The notes under the pieces were generated by a model that searched no databases, was not told where the DNA came from, and worked only from the letters and a program-made list of their open reading frames with translations. From the NCBI RefSeq assembly GCF_026072635.1, contig NZ_AP023081.1:3096501-3160500 (forward strand): DNA of 64,000 bases. The letters run 5' to 3'. Numbering within the stretch: the first letter of the stretch is position 1; each line of letters begins with the position of its first letter. Positions 1-9,384 of this stretch are shown in pieces. Origin of the DNA: Pseudomonas solani (lineage in GTDB: Bacteria > Pseudomonadota > Gammaproteobacteria > Pseudomonadales > Pseudomonadaceae). The translations under genes and the position numbers were made by a program.

Positions 1-314
1 AAAAATATTATTTCCATAAAAATCATATAGTTGATCGAGATGTTGGCGCGCTTGCCAGTGCTGTATTCCTTGCTCTAGGTTTCATGAACCTGTCACTAAG
101 GACAGGTTATCGTCTCCCCCCGGTGACTGACCGGCCCGGTAGTGCTCCCCTGTGCTGCCGGGCCGCCAGTACACCACCGTGCAGCCCACCGCACGGTGCG
201 CCCGCCCTGGGCGCCTCGCCGTAGATCAATCGCAACAGACATCGCCTGGTTTCGTTTTTTCCACCCGAGCGCTTCCCGCCGTGGGAGGCCCGCACCTGCA
301 AGGAAGAAAAAGCA
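1..314. other. Upstream non-coding region with an inverted repeat
   Basis: No gene is supported here. The first 50 bases are much more AT-rich than the rest of the window. At 87-108 there is a perfect inverted repeat, AACCTGTC-ACTAAG-GACAGGTT (8-bp arms, 6-nt loop), which could be an operator or a small stem-loop ahead of the endonuclease gene. The long minus-strand frame across this area is an antisense shadow. Confidence 0.4.
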
Positions 315-1052
315 ATGAAACGTATCGCCCTCCTGCTGTCGCTTTGCTGCGTCCCTTTCACTTCGGCCTTCGCCGCCACCGTCACCCTGAGCAAGGGCGG
401 CTACAACCTCACCTACGATTGCGACAACCACACCGCCTTGCGCTACGAGTACGTGCTGACCACCGACACCGGTTCGGCGGCGAGGCCTTCGTCCTTCTAC
501 CTGGACCCGGACCTGCCCAGCGGTTGCGCCGGCCAGACCAGCACCTCGTCCTACGCCAGCGTGGTATCGGGCTGGGACCGTGGCCACCTGGTGACCTCCA
601 ATCACATGGACTACAACGCCACCTACATCAAGCGCGCCAACTACATGAGCAACATCGTGCCGCAGGTGGCCAGCTTCAATCAGGGCATCTGGGTGGCGGC
701 CGAGAATGTCGCTGAGTGCTACCGCGACCTGGCCACCGTCTATGTGTATGGCGGGGTGGTCTACAACGACGCCTCCAACGACTATTTCCTGTCGTCCCAC
801 GGCATCCGCACGCCGGATTACTTCTGGAAGACCATCGTCACCACCGATACCGCCACCGGGCAGACCAAGGCCATCAGCTGGTACATCCCCAACCAGGCCG
901 GCCTGGGCAGCCTGAACAGCTACATCAAGAGCATCTCCGAGCTGGAAAGCCTGATCGGTACCAGCGCCGTGGGCATCAGCGTGCCGGCCAGCGTCAAGGC
1001 GCAGAAACCCACCACCACCTGGGCGACGCCGAGTGGCTGTGATTTGAGCTGA
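315..1052 (+). CDS. Secreted DNA/RNA non-specific endonuclease (NUC family)
   Basis: 245 aa. Residues 1-20 form a clear Sec signal peptide (MKRIALLLSL, then a small-residue cleavage site), so the enzyme should be periplasmic or secreted. The hallmark DRGH motif is at residues 88-91, followed by the conserved Asn at about 96 and a downstream N-x-Q-x-W-like stretch, typical of His-Me finger nucleases of the NucA/Serratia nuclease type that cleave single- and double-stranded DNA and RNA with Mg2+. A purine-rich AGGAAGAAAAAGC precedes the ATG. The gene stands alone, with no adjacent immunity gene, which favours nucleic-acid scavenging over a toxin role (inference). Confidence 0.88.
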   Translation: MKRIALLLSLCCVPFTSAFAATVTLSKGGYNLTYDCDNHTALRYEYVLTTDTGSAARPSSFYLDPDLPSGCAGQTSTSSYASVVSGWDRGHLVTSNHMDYNATYIKRANYMSNIVPQVASFNQGIWVAAENVAECYRDLATVYVYGGVVYNDASNDYFLSSHGIRTPDYFWKTIVTTDTATGQTKAISWYIPNQAGLGSLNSYIKSISELESLIGTSAVGISVPASVKAQKPTTTWATPSGCDLS

Positions 1053-1094
1053 TTATCGATTGGGTATTAGGTAGGGGGCGGGGAGGCTGGGCTC

Positions 1095-1176
1095 TTCTTC
1101 CAGCTTCACGCTTCCGGCTTCCAGCTATCCAAGCCCCTCAAATGCATAGGCTGGGCACCCACTCCCAGCCACTCAG
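1095..1176. repeat. 82-bp direct repeat, copy 1
   Basis: An 82-bp segment starting TTCTTCCAGC and ending CCAGCCACTCAG recurs almost unchanged at 1481-1562. It contains GCTTCCGGCTTCCAGCT, which also occurs in the 159-bp repeats at 16.5-17.0 kb, so both belong to one dispersed intergenic repeat family. Confidence 0.75.
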
Positions 1177-1188
1177 AGTAATTCGTAG

Positions 1189-1449
1189 GGTGGGCTTCAG
1201 CCCACCGCTCTTCGCTGCGCAGCCCTTGGTGGCTCACTGTGGATTTTGGGTGCGCGGGGCGTTCTCGGTGCGCGCGGCACACCCTACGCGGGGTTGTGGC
1301 TGCTGCGGCATTCTGGGGGGAGCGAAACCTATCGATGCGGTGCTTGGGCGCTACGACGTGACCATCCTGGCTCTTGCCCGACTCCGCCTTCAACCCACCG
1401 GTAACGTCGCTGGTGGGCTGAAGCGGAGCGCCGCCCGGCCCACCCTACG
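1189..1449. repeat. Intergenic inverted-repeat (REP/BIME-like) block
   Basis: A hairpin at 1189-1206 (GGTGGGC-TTCA-GCCCACC) preceded by CGTAGG is mirrored at 1412-1449 by a GGTGGGC...GCCCACCCTACG copy in inverse orientation. The stretch between the endonuclease and the TetR gene (1053-1604) consists largely of these repeats and holds no supportable gene. Confidence 0.55.
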
Positions 1450-1480
1450 GGGGCACCCACTCCCAGCCACGCTTGGGCTT

Positions 1481-1562
1481 TTCTTCCAGCTTTACGCTTC
1501 CGGCTTCCAGCTATCCAAGCCCCTCACATGCATAGGCTGGGCACCCACTCCCAGCCACTCAG
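1481..1562. repeat. 82-bp direct repeat, copy 2
   Basis: Second copy of the element at 1095-1176, same orientation, start-to-start spacing 386 bp, with only a few mismatches. It ends about 40 bp before the stop codon of the minus-strand TetR gene. Confidence 0.75.
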
Positions 1563-1604
1563 GACCCTTTCTTGCCGCTTGCAACGTGAAGCTTGTCGCT
1601 GCTT

Positions 1605-2228
1605 CTAAGTCGCCAGACCGATGCCGCGGAGAATGACGGCGGTGACGGTCTGCACGGCGCGTTCGAACTGCTGGTCGTTCAGCGGCTGGTGATTGTTGAG
1701 CACCATCACCTGGTGGTCGAAGTCGGCGTAGTGCTGGGTCGAGGCCCAGATCATGTAGAGCAGGCTGGAGGGTTCGACCGGGAGGATGCGCTTGCTCTCG
1801 ACCCACTGGCGGATCTTTTCTTCCTTGAGCTTGGCCCAGTCGTAGAGGGGGCCGTCGAGGGCTTCCTTGAGCTGCGGGGCGCCGTGGATGACTTCGGCGG
1901 CCCAGACCTTGGAGCCATGGGGGCGGGTGCGCGAGCGGTTCATCTTGGCGCGGATGTAGCTGGTCAGCGCGACGCTGGGGTCGTCGAACATCTCGAAGCA
2001 GGTGCCGTCCTGCTCCCACTCTTCCAGCAGGCTTTGCAGCACGGCGCGGTAGAGGTCTTCCTTGGTCGCGAAGTAGTAATGCAGGTTGGACTTGGGCAGG
2101 CCGACTTCCTGGGCGATGTCTTGCATGGAGGTGGCGGCGAAGCCTCGCTCGGCGAAGACCTTTTCGGCGGCCAGGAGGATCTTCTCGGTGTTCTTGATGC
2201 GGATGCCGATCTTGCGGTTACTGCTCAT
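1605..2228 (-). CDS. TetR-family regulator, RutR-like
   Basis: 207 aa. The N-terminal helix-turn-helix (about residues 10-55, with SNLHYYF in the recognition region) is followed by a ligand domain carrying the RutR-type motif WASTQHYADF. RutR in E. coli senses uracil/thymine and controls pyrimidine and purine utilisation genes. The start chosen is MSSNRK; a longer upstream frame would run through the stem-loop region. The gene lies 116 bp downstream of a Tsx-like porin on the same strand, with a strong stem-loop (2310-2334) between them. A RutR-box-like palindrome precedes the porin at 3208-3223. Likely role (inference): nucleobase-responsive control of the porin and related uptake genes. Confidence 0.82.
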   Translation of the reverse strand: MSSNRKIGIRIKNTEKILLAAEKVFAERGFAATSMQDIAQEVGLPKSNLHYYFATKEDLYRAVLQSLLEEWEQDGTCFEMFDDPSVALTSYIRAKMNRSRTRPHGSKVWAAEVIHGAPQLKEALDGPLYDWAKLKEEKIRQWVESKRILPVEPSSLLYMIWASTQHYADFDHQVMVLNNHQPLNDQQFERAVQTVTAVILRGIGLAT

Positions 2229-2309
2229 CGATCCCTCGGGCTGCACGGACTGAAGCCGGGCAAACATATCACCGAACCCGGCGCGGGCACGAGCCCGACG
2301 CGCGAGGTG

Positions 2310-2334
2310 CCCCGCCGCCGTGGAGGCGGCGGGG
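2310..2334 (-). other. Intercistronic GC-rich stem-loop
   Basis: CCCCGCCGCC-GTGGA-GGCGGCGGGG forms a 10-bp perfect stem with a 5-nt loop between the porin and TetR genes. There is no U-tract, so it is more likely an mRNA-stabilising or attenuating structure than a simple terminator. Confidence 0.45.
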
Positions 2335-2344
2335 CGGGGCTGGA

Positions 2345-3160
2345 TCAGAAGTGCACTTTGACCAGCAGGCTGGCGGTGTTCTGGTCGGTGCCGCCGAGGA
2401 TGTCGTCGCCGAGGAAGCTGTCGTCGTCGATGCCGTACTTGTTGCTCCAGTAGTCGTACTCGACGCCCACGTAGAGCTGCTTGGCGCCCAGGTCCAGGGC
2501 CTTGCCCAGGTCGTACTTGATCTGCGGGTTGAAGTGCAGGTTGGCGTGCAGGTCGTTCGGGCGGCTGCTGGTGGCGTCCTTGTTGTTCCACACCCAGTCC
2601 ATGAAGCCGTCGATGAGGATGTCGGAGTCGCCCACCGGCAGGGTGTACGACCACACCGGGGTGACCTGCCACTGGCCGGACGGGTTGTTGGTGATGCCGT
2701 CGGGCTTGCGGTAGTAGAAGTTCAGCTGGAAGTAGTCGAAGCCGGGGATGGCCAGGTCGAAGCCCGGGCCGACCAGGTAGTTCTGGTTGCGGTTCTCGCC
2801 GCGCTCGTAGGTGGCTGCCAGCAGCACGTCGGTCACCGGGCCGAAGGCGATCTTCTGGTCGAACAGCTTGCCGAAGGACAGGCGCGGAGAGATTTCACCG
2901 TAGTAGGTGTTGTTGCCCGCGTTGGCGTCGGCCTTGCCGTTGTAGTTGATCTGGTCGGCGAAGATGAACAGGTCGCCCCAGGTCCAGCCACTGGCGTGCT
3001 CGAAGGTGAAGGTCTGCTGGATTTCCGGGTTGACCTTGAAATCCTTGCCATAGAGGTAGGTGACGCTGTTGTTCTGCCACAGCAGGGGGCCGTCGGCCAG
3101 GGCTTGGCCGCAGGCCAGCAGGCCACCGGCGAGCGCGAGAGCGGAGAGGGTACGGTTCAT
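2345..3160 (-). CDS. Tsx-like nucleoside-specific outer-membrane porin (OmpK/Tsx family)
   Basis: 271 aa with an N-terminal signal peptide (cleavage probably after QALA). The mature protein starts with LLWQNNSVTYLYG and continues with alternating amphipathic strands rich in Tyr/Trp, ending in an aromatic residue (VKVHF) as expected for a beta-barrel. This matches the Tsx/OmpK family of small nucleoside channels. It is upstream of, and probably co-transcribed with, the RutR-like regulator. A second family member is at 20278-21111. Nucleoside or nucleobase uptake is inferred from family and neighbourhood. Confidence 0.85.
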   Translation of the reverse strand: MNRTLSALALAGGLLACGQALADGPLLWQNNSVTYLYGKDFKVNPEIQQTFTFEHASGWTWGDLFIFADQINYNGKADANAGNNTYYGEISPRLSFGKLFDQKIAFGPVTDVLLAATYERGENRNQNYLVGPGFDLAIPGFDYFQLNFYYRKPDGITNNPSGQWQVTPVWSYTLPVGDSDILIDGFMDWVWNNKDATSSRPNDLHANLHFNPQIKYDLGKALDLGAKQLYVGVEYDYWSNKYGIDDDSFLGDDILGGTDQNTASLLVKVHF

Positions 3161-3207
3161 TCGGGTTGGGCTCCTGGTGCTTGGTTATCTTTCTATCTGC
3201 GTAGAAG

Positions 3208-3223
3208 TTGTCTGATTGGTCAG
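3208..3223 (-). promoter_or_regulatory. RutR-box-like palindrome upstream of the Tsx-like porin
   Basis: On the minus strand this reads CTGACCAATCAGACAA, 48 bp before the porin start. It resembles the RutR consensus TTGACCA-N2-TGGTCAA and differs at only 3 of 16 positions from TTGACCAACTAGACAA upstream of the BMP gene (14633-14648). Confidence 0.45.
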
Positions 3224-3479
3224 GCTTGGCTGCCAGAGCAAGAAAGGAGCCAGTTTTCTCCGACACCTTCCCCGGGCGCGGGATTATCTGGATAAACCCC
3301 GATGTTTCAAGCGGTTGTTTCGTGACCAACGGGTTTTTCCGACTTGCGGGAGGCTTGCCCGTGCACGGTTATGGGCGCGCATACCTGACCGATCGAACAG
3401 TCCTGCATCAACTTGGGGCGGCTGCGGGCGACGGGGGGGGCGGAGCGTTCGGCGCCTGCTGCGGTTTTCCCCGGCCCAT

Positions 3480-3510
3480 AAAAAAGCCCCCATCAAGCTT
3501 GATGGGGGCC
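3480..3510 (-). terminator. Rho-independent terminator of the efflux operon
   Basis: The palindrome GCCCCCATCAAG/CTTGATGGGGGC is followed on the minus strand by a run of T residues, 45 bp beyond the stop codon of the outer-membrane efflux gene. Confidence 0.88.
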
Positions 3511-3554
3511 TCGCGCAGCAAGGGTGGCCCAATCCATGGGCCTGGACACGCGAA

Positions 3555-5012
3555 TCAGGATTGCGGGTTGGCCGGTGCCGCCCGGGCGGTGCCGGTGCGC
3601 TCGTTCCAGCCACCGCCGAGGGCCTTGTACAGGTTGACCTCGCTGGTGAGCTGGTTGAGACGGTCACTGATCAGTTGCTGGCGCGCGCTGAACAGCTGGC
3701 GCTGGGCGTCGAGCAGGGTCAGGTAGCTGTCCACGCCGGTGCGGTAGCGGCGCTCGGCCAGGCGATAGTAATCCTCGGAGGTGCGCACCAGGTTGCGCTG
3801 GGCAGTGAGCTGCTCCTCGAAGGTGGTACGGGCGGCGAGGCCGTCGGCGACTTCCTGGAAGGCGGTCTGGATGGCTTTCTCGTACTGCGCCACCTGGATA
3901 TCCTTCTGCACCTCGGCGTAGTCGAGGTTCGCCTTGAGGCGGCCGGCGGTGAAGATCGGCAGGTTGATCTGCGGCTGGAACAGCCAACTGCCGGAGCCAC
4001 CGTCGAACAGGCCGGAGAGCTCGGCGCTCTTGGTCCCGGCATTGGCGGTGAGGCTGATGCTGGGGAAGAACGCAGCGCGCGCGGCACCGATGCTGGCGTT
4101 GGCGGCCTTGAGCTGGTGCTCGGCCTGGAGCACGTCCGGGCGGCGTTGCAGCAGCTCGGAGGGCAGGCCGGCGGGCACTTCGGCGAACTGGTCGTCGCCC
4201 AGCACCTCGCCTTGCGGCAGGTCACCGGGTACGCCCCTGCCCAGCAGCAGCGCCAGGGCGTTGCGGTCCTGGGCCACCAGGCGGCTGTACTGCGCCAGGG
4301 TGACCTGGGCGCTTTCCACGGCGGTGCGCGCCTGGCTCAGGGCCAGGGCATCGGCGACGCCGACGTCGAAGCTGCGCTGGGTGAGGGCGAAGCTTTCCTG
4401 GTAGGTCTTCAGGGTGTCGCGGGTCAGCTTGAGCAGCGACTGGTCGGCCTGCAGGGTCAGGTAGGCGTTGGCGACGCTGGCCACCAGGCTGATCTGCGTG
4501 CTGCGACGGGCTTCCTCGCTGGCGAAGTACTGCTCCAGGGTCTGCTCGTTGAGGCTGCGCAGGCGGCCGAAGAAGTCGATTTCCCAGGCGCTGACGCCCA
4601 CCGTGGCCGAGTACTGGCCGCTGGTAGTGGCGCGGCCGCTGCTGGACAGGTCCGCCGGCAGGCGCTGGCGGGTGCCGCTGCCGTCGGCCGAGATGCTGGG
4701 GAACAGCTCGGAGCGCTGGATACGGTACTGCGCGCGGTAGGCGTCGATGTTCAACGCGGCGACGCGCAGGTCGCGGTTGTTGGCCAGGGCGGTTTCCACC
4801 AGGCGTTGCAGCGCCGGGTCCTTGAAGAACTCGCGCCAGCCCAGGTCCACCGCAGCGGTGGTGGTCTGCGCGCCGCTGGCGTTGGCGGTGTAGGCCTCGC
4901 CCAGGGGCCAGGCGCCGTCCACCGGCGCCTCGGGGCGCTGGTAGTCGGGGATCAGCGAGCAGCCGCCGAGCAGGACGCTGGCGACCGCGAGGGACAGCAG
5001 GGACTGCCTCAT
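3555..5012 (-). CDS. ttgC: Outer-membrane efflux channel lipoprotein (OprM/TtgC type)
   Basis: 485 aa. A lipoprotein signal ends in LLGGC, giving lipidation at Cys18. Two outer-membrane efflux repeats follow, with long helical stretches and the conserved EVADGLAARTTFEEQ and YLTLLDAQRQLF segments. It is the trimeric channel that takes drugs from the RND pump and adaptor across the outer membrane. Its ATG overlaps the pump gene stop by 4 bp (ATGA), indicating translational coupling in the adaptor-pump-channel operon. Symbol by analogy with TtgC; OprM would be equally apt. Confidence 0.93.
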   Translation of the reverse strand: MRQSLLSLAVASVLLGGCSLIPDYQRPEAPVDGAWPLGEAYTANASGAQTTTAAVDLGWREFFKDPALQRLVETALANNRDLRVAALNIDAYRAQYRIQRSELFPSISADGSGTRQRLPADLSSSGRATTSGQYSATVGVSAWEIDFFGRLRSLNEQTLEQYFASEEARRSTQISLVASVANAYLTLQADQSLLKLTRDTLKTYQESFALTQRSFDVGVADALALSQARTAVESAQVTLAQYSRLVAQDRNALALLLGRGVPGDLPQGEVLGDDQFAEVPAGLPSELLQRRPDVLQAEHQLKAANASIGAARAAFFPSISLTANAGTKSAELSGLFDGGSGSWLFQPQINLPIFTAGRLKANLDYAEVQKDIQVAQYEKAIQTAFQEVADGLAARTTFEEQLTAQRNLVRTSEDYYRLAERRYRTGVDSYLTLLDAQRQLFSARQQLISDRLNQLTSEVNLYKALGGGWNERTGTARAAPANPQS

Positions 5013-8000
5013 TCGGCGGCCTCCTTGGTCAGTTCGTCTTTGCTGCGCTTGTCCTTGAACAGCGAGCAGACCAGTACGTAGAACAGCGGGACCCAGAAGA
5101 TCGCCAGCACCGTTGCCGTAAGCATGCCGCCGATCACGCCGGTACCGATGGCGTGCTGGCTGCCCGAACCGGCGCCGCTGGAGATGGCCATGGGCACCAC
5201 GCCGAGGATGAACGCCAGCGAGGTCATGATGATCGGACGCAGGCGCATGCGGCACGCCTCGATGGCGGCGTCGAACAGGCTCATGCCCTGCTCGTGCAGC
5301 TCCTTGGCGAACTCGACGATGAGGATCGCGTTCTTCGCCGAGAGGCCGATGGTCGTGAGCAGCCCTACCTGGAAGAACACGTCGTTGGAGAGCCCGCGCA
5401 TGCTGGTGAACAGCAGCGCACCGAGGATGCCCAGGGGCACCACCAGCATCACCGAGAAGGGGATCGACCAGCTCTCGTACAGGGCCGCCAGGCAGAGGAA
5501 CACCACCAGCAGCGACAGCGCGTAGAGCGCAGGTGCCTGGGCACCGGAGAGGCGTTCCTCGTAGGACAGGCCGGTCCAGGAGTAACCGACGCCGGCCGGC
5601 AGTTGCTTGATGATTTCCTCGACCGCCGCCATCGCTTCGCCCGAGCTGTGGCCAGGCGCCGCTTCACCGAGGATCTCGATGGCCGGTACGCCGTTGTAGC
5701 GGGCCAGTTTCGGCGCGCCGTAGACCCATTCGCCGGAGGCGAAGGCGCTGAACGGCACCATTTCGTTCTGGTCGTTGCGCACGTACCACTTGCCGAGGTC
5801 GTCGGGGTTCATCCGCGCCTCCGGTACGCCCTGCAGGTAGACCTTCTTCACACGGCCACGGTCGATGAAGTCGTTGACGTAGCTGGCACCCCAGGCGATG
5901 GACACGGTGTTGTTGATGTCCGCCAGGGAGACGCCATGGGCACGCGCCTTCTCGTCGTCGATCTGCAACTGGTACTGCGGCTCGTCGTACAGACCGTTGG
6001 CGCGCACGCGGGTCAGCACCGGATTGTTGTTGGCCAGTTCGAGGAACTTGTCACGGGCGGCGTTGAGCTGCTCGTGGCCGACGCCGGCGCGGTCCTGGAG
6101 GAAGAAGTTGAAGCCGGTGGCGTTACCCAGTTCCAGCACCGCCGGCGGGGCGAAGGCGAAGACCATCGCGTCACGGAAGCTGAAGAAGTGCTGCTGGGCG
6201 CGCTGGGCCAGGGAGAACACGCTGTGCTCGGCGCCGGGGCGCTCTTCCCAGGGTTTGAGCATGATGAAGGCCATGCCCGAGCTCTGGCCGCGGCCGGCGA
6301 AGTTGAAGCCGGTGACGGTGAACACGGATTTGACGGTGTCCTTCTCCTTGTCCAGCAGGTACTCGCGCATCTGGTCGACCACCACCTGGGTGCGCTCGGC
6401 GCTGGCGCCGGCCGGGGTCTGCACCTGGGCGAAGAGCACGCCCTGGTCTTCCTCGGGGAGGAAGGCGGTGGGGATGCGGGTGAACAGCCAGGCCATGATC
6501 GCGACGATCACCAGGTACATCAGGATGTACGGCGTCTTGCGCTTGAGGATGGCGCGCACGCCCCGCTCGTAGCCGTTCACGCTGCGGTCGAAGGTGCGGT
6601 TGAACCAGCCGAAGAAGCCGCGCTTGGGGGCGTGGTGACCCTTGGCGATGGGCTTGAGCATGGTGGCGCAGAGGGCCGGGGTGAAGACCAGGGCCACCAG
6701 CACCGACAGCGCCATGGCGGAGACGATGGTGATGGAGAACTGGCGGTAGATCACGCCCGTGGAGCCGCCGAAGAAGGCCATCGGCAGGAACACCGCCGAG
6801 AGCACCAGGGCGATGCCCACCAGTGCGCCCTGGATCTGGCCCATGGACTTGCGCGTGGCTTCCAGCGGCGACAGGCCTTCCTCGGCCATCACCCGTTCGA
6901 CGTTCTCCACCACGACGATGGCGTCGTCCACCAGCAAGCCGATGGCCAGCACCATGGCGAACATGGTCAGGGTGTTGATGGTGAAGCCGAACATCGCCAG
7001 CACGCCGAAGGTGCCGAGCAGCACCACCGGCACCGCGAGGGTGGGGATGATGGTGGCGCGGAAGTTCTGCAGGAACAGGAACATCACCAGGAACACCAGC
7101 ACGATGGCTTCGCCCAGGGTGTGCACCACGCCTTCGATGGAGGCCGAGACCACCGGGGTGGTGTCGTAGGGGAACACCACTTCCATGCCGGCGGGGAAGA
7201 AGGGCTTCAACTGGTCGATGGTGGCGCGGATCGCCTTGGCGGTGTCCAGCGCGTTGGCGCCGGTGGCCAGCTTGATCGCCATGCCCGAGGCCGCCTTGCC
7301 GTTGAACTGCGCGCTGATGGCGTAGTTCTCGCCGCCCAGCTCGACGCGGGCGACGTCGCGCAGGCGCACCTGGGAGCCGTCACGGTTGACCTTGAGCAGG
7401 ATGGCGCCGAACTGCTCGGGCGTCTGCAGGCGGGTCTTGCCGATGATGGTGGCGTTGAGCTGGGTGCCGGGGGAGGCGGGCAGACCGCCGAGCTGGCCGG
7501 AGGACACCTGCACGTTCTGCGCCTGGATGGCGCTCTTCACGTCCACCGGGGTCAGCTGGTAGTTGTTCAGGCGCGAGGGATCGAGCCAGATGCGCATGGC
7601 GTACTGCGAGCCGAACACCTGGAAGTCGCCCACGCCCTTGGTGCGCGAGATCGGGTCCTGCATGTTGGAGACGATGTAGTTGGACAGGTCGTTCTTGTCC
7701 ATGGAACCGTCCACCGACACCACGCCGATCACCAGCAGGAAGTTCTTCACTGCCTTGGTCACACGGATGCCTTGCTGCTGCACTTCCTGCGGCAGCAGCG
7801 GGGTCGCCAGCTGCAGCTTGTTCTGCACCTGCACCTGGGCGATGTCAGGGTTGGTGCCCTGCTCGAAGGTGGCGGTGATGGTCATGCTGCCGTCGGAGTT
7901 GCTCTCCGAGGAGATGTAGCGCAGGCCGTCGATGCCGTTGAGCTGCTGCTCGATCACCTGCACCACGGTGTCCTGCACCGTTTGCGCCGAGGCGCCGGGG

Positions 8001-8146
8001 TAGGACACCTGGATGCCGACGGCGGGCGCGGCGATGCTCGGGTACTGGTTGATCGGGAGCTTGAGGATGGCCAGGCCGCCCGCGAGCATGATCACCAGCG
8101 CGATCACCCAGGCGAAGATCGGCCGGTCGATGAAGAACTTCGACAT
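5009..8146 (-). CDS. ttgB: RND multidrug efflux pump, inner-membrane transporter (MexB/TtgB type)
   Basis: 1045 aa, the usual length of hydrophobe/amphiphile-exporting RND pumps. It begins MSKFFIDRPIFAWVIALVIM, the family's first transmembrane helix. The proton-relay aspartates are present in TM4 (D407, D408 within GLLVDDAIVVVENV), and TM10 carries the conserved Lys in GLSAKNAILIVE. Two large periplasmic loops lie between TM1-2 and TM7-8. The pump couples proton import to export of antibiotics, solvents and dyes. It sits 12 bp downstream of the adaptor gene and overlaps the channel gene. Confidence 0.96.
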   Translation of the reverse strand: MSKFFIDRPIFAWVIALVIMLAGGLAILKLPINQYPSIAAPAVGIQVSYPGASAQTVQDTVVQVIEQQLNGIDGLRYISSESNSDGSMTITATFEQGTNPDIAQVQVQNKLQLATPLLPQEVQQQGIRVTKAVKNFLLVIGVVSVDGSMDKNDLSNYIVSNMQDPISRTKGVGDFQVFGSQYAMRIWLDPSRLNNYQLTPVDVKSAIQAQNVQVSSGQLGGLPASPGTQLNATIIGKTRLQTPEQFGAILLKVNRDGSQVRLRDVARVELGGENYAISAQFNGKAASGMAIKLATGANALDTAKAIRATIDQLKPFFPAGMEVVFPYDTTPVVSASIEGVVHTLGEAIVLVFLVMFLFLQNFRATIIPTLAVPVVLLGTFGVLAMFGFTINTLTMFAMVLAIGLLVDDAIVVVENVERVMAEEGLSPLEATRKSMGQIQGALVGIALVLSAVFLPMAFFGGSTGVIYRQFSITIVSAMALSVLVALVFTPALCATMLKPIAKGHHAPKRGFFGWFNRTFDRSVNGYERGVRAILKRKTPYILMYLVIVAIMAWLFTRIPTAFLPEEDQGVLFAQVQTPAGASAERTQVVVDQMREYLLDKEKDTVKSVFTVTGFNFAGRGQSSGMAFIMLKPWEERPGAEHSVFSLAQRAQQHFFSFRDAMVFAFAPPAVLELGNATGFNFFLQDRAGVGHEQLNAARDKFLELANNNPVLTRVRANGLYDEPQYQLQIDDEKARAHGVSLADINNTVSIAWGASYVNDFIDRGRVKKVYLQGVPEARMNPDDLGKWYVRNDQNEMVPFSAFASGEWVYGAPKLARYNGVPAIEILGEAAPGHSSGEAMAAVEEIIKQLPAGVGYSWTGLSYEERLSGAQAPALYALSLLVVFLCLAALYESWSIPFSVMLVVPLGILGALLFTSMRGLSNDVFFQVGLLTTIGLSAKNAILIVEFAKELHEQGMSLFDAAIEACRMRLRPIIMTSLAFILGVVPMAISSGAGSGSQHAIGTGVIGGMLTATVLAIFWVPLFYVLVCSLFKDKRSKDELTKEAAE

Positions 8147-8158
8147 GGAAGACGCTCC

Positions 8159-9301
8159 TTATTGGCTTTTCGCCAGGTCGGGATCCACCGACTTCGATTC
8201 GGCGACGTTGGTCGCGGGGGCGGTCTTCACTTCGGCGCCGGGGCGGACGAACTGCAGGCCTTCGGTGATCAGCTTGTCACCCGGGTTGAGGCCCTTGGTC
8301 ACCAGCCAGCGATCGCCGACGGTACGGTCCGCTTCCAGCTGGCGCAGCTCCACCTTGTTCTCGGCGTTGACCACCAGCGCGGTGGCCTGGCCCTTGAGGT
8401 CACGGGTCACGCCTTGCTGCGGCGCGAGGATGGCCTGCTGGTTCACGCCCGAGCTCAGCTGCGCGTGCACGAACATGCCGGGCAGCAGGTCGTGGTCGGG
8501 GTTGGGGAACACGGCGCGCAGGGTTACCGAGCCGGTGCCTTCGTCCACCGACACCTCGGAGAACTCCAGGGTGCCTTCGTGGCCGTACTCGCTGCCATCT
8601 TCCAGCATCAGCTTGACCTTGGCGGCGTTGTCGCCGGCCTTCTGCAGCTGGCCGCTCTCCAGGTCGCGGCGCAGGCGCAGCAGGTCCTTGGTCGGCTGGG
8701 TGACGTCGACGTAGATCGGGTCGAGCTGCTGGATGGTCGCCATGGCGGAGGCCTGGCCGTTGTTCACCAGGGCGCCCTCGGTGACGCTGGAGCGACCGAT
8801 GCGGCCGGAGATCGGTGCCAGCACCTTGGTGTAGCGCAGGTCGATGCGGGCTTTCTCCAGGGCGGCTTCGGCTTGCAGGCGCGCGGCCTGGGCTTCGTCA
8901 TAGGCCTGGCGGCTGACGGCCTGGTCGGTCACCAGATCCTTGTAGCGGTCGGCCAGGGAGCGGCTGGAGGCGAGGGTCGCCTCGGCGCTCTTGAAGGTCG
9001 CCTGGTACACGGATTGGTCGATCTGGTAGAGCTGCTGGCCGGCCTTCACTTCCGAGCCTTCCTTGAACAGGCGCTTCTGGATGATGCCGTCCACTTGCGG
9101 GCGAACTTCGGCAATGCGGAACGCGGTGGTGCGGCCCGGCAGCTCGGCGGTGAGCGTGAAGGGCTCGGATTTCAGGGTGACGATGCCCACTTGAGGTGTC
9201 TGCGCGGGCGGCGGCGCGGAGGCCTCCTTGCAGCCGGCGAGTGTGAGCGTAGCCAGAGCGACGGCGGAAACCATAGCTGCGAAGGCTGGCTTCTTCTGCA
9301 T
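8159..9301 (-). CDS. ttgA: Periplasmic adaptor lipoprotein of RND efflux pump (MexA/TtgA type)
   Basis: 380 aa. Signal peptide with lipobox LAGC (Cys24). The order is beta-barrel/lipoyl segment (GRTTAFRIAEVRPQVDGIIQ), alpha-hairpin (EATLASSRSLADRYKDLV), second lipoyl half (APISGRIGRSSVTEGALV) and membrane-proximal domain. It bridges the pump and the outer-membrane channel. It is the first gene of the operon, transcribed from a promoter embedded in a TtgR-type operator and divergent from the repressor gene. Confidence 0.95.
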   Translation of the reverse strand: MQKKPAFAAMVSAVALATLTLAGCKEASAPPPAQTPQVGIVTLKSEPFTLTAELPGRTTAFRIAEVRPQVDGIIQKRLFKEGSEVKAGQQLYQIDQSVYQATFKSAEATLASSRSLADRYKDLVTDQAVSRQAYDEAQAARLQAEAALEKARIDLRYTKVLAPISGRIGRSSVTEGALVNNGQASAMATIQQLDPIYVDVTQPTKDLLRLRRDLESGQLQKAGDNAAKVKLMLEDGSEYGHEGTLEFSEVSVDEGTGSVTLRAVFPNPDHDLLPGMFVHAQLSSGVNQQAILAPQQGVTRDLKGQATALVVNAENKVELRQLEADRTVGDRWLVTKGLNPGDKLITEGLQFVRPGAEVKTAPATNVAESKSVDPDLAKSQ

Positions 9302-9384
9302 CTGAAAAGACCTCGTTCGATACGTTTGCCCGGGCGGGCGGTACCCATGCAGGGAGCGTGGGTGGATTGTTTAGTCAGCTAACG

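Noticed and set aside
5153..9382. A 1409-codon open frame on the plus strand opposite the RND pump genes
   Set aside because: It is antisense to well-conserved pump and adaptor genes and rich in Gly/His/Val/Ala; such frames are expected in high-GC DNA. No domain is recognisable.
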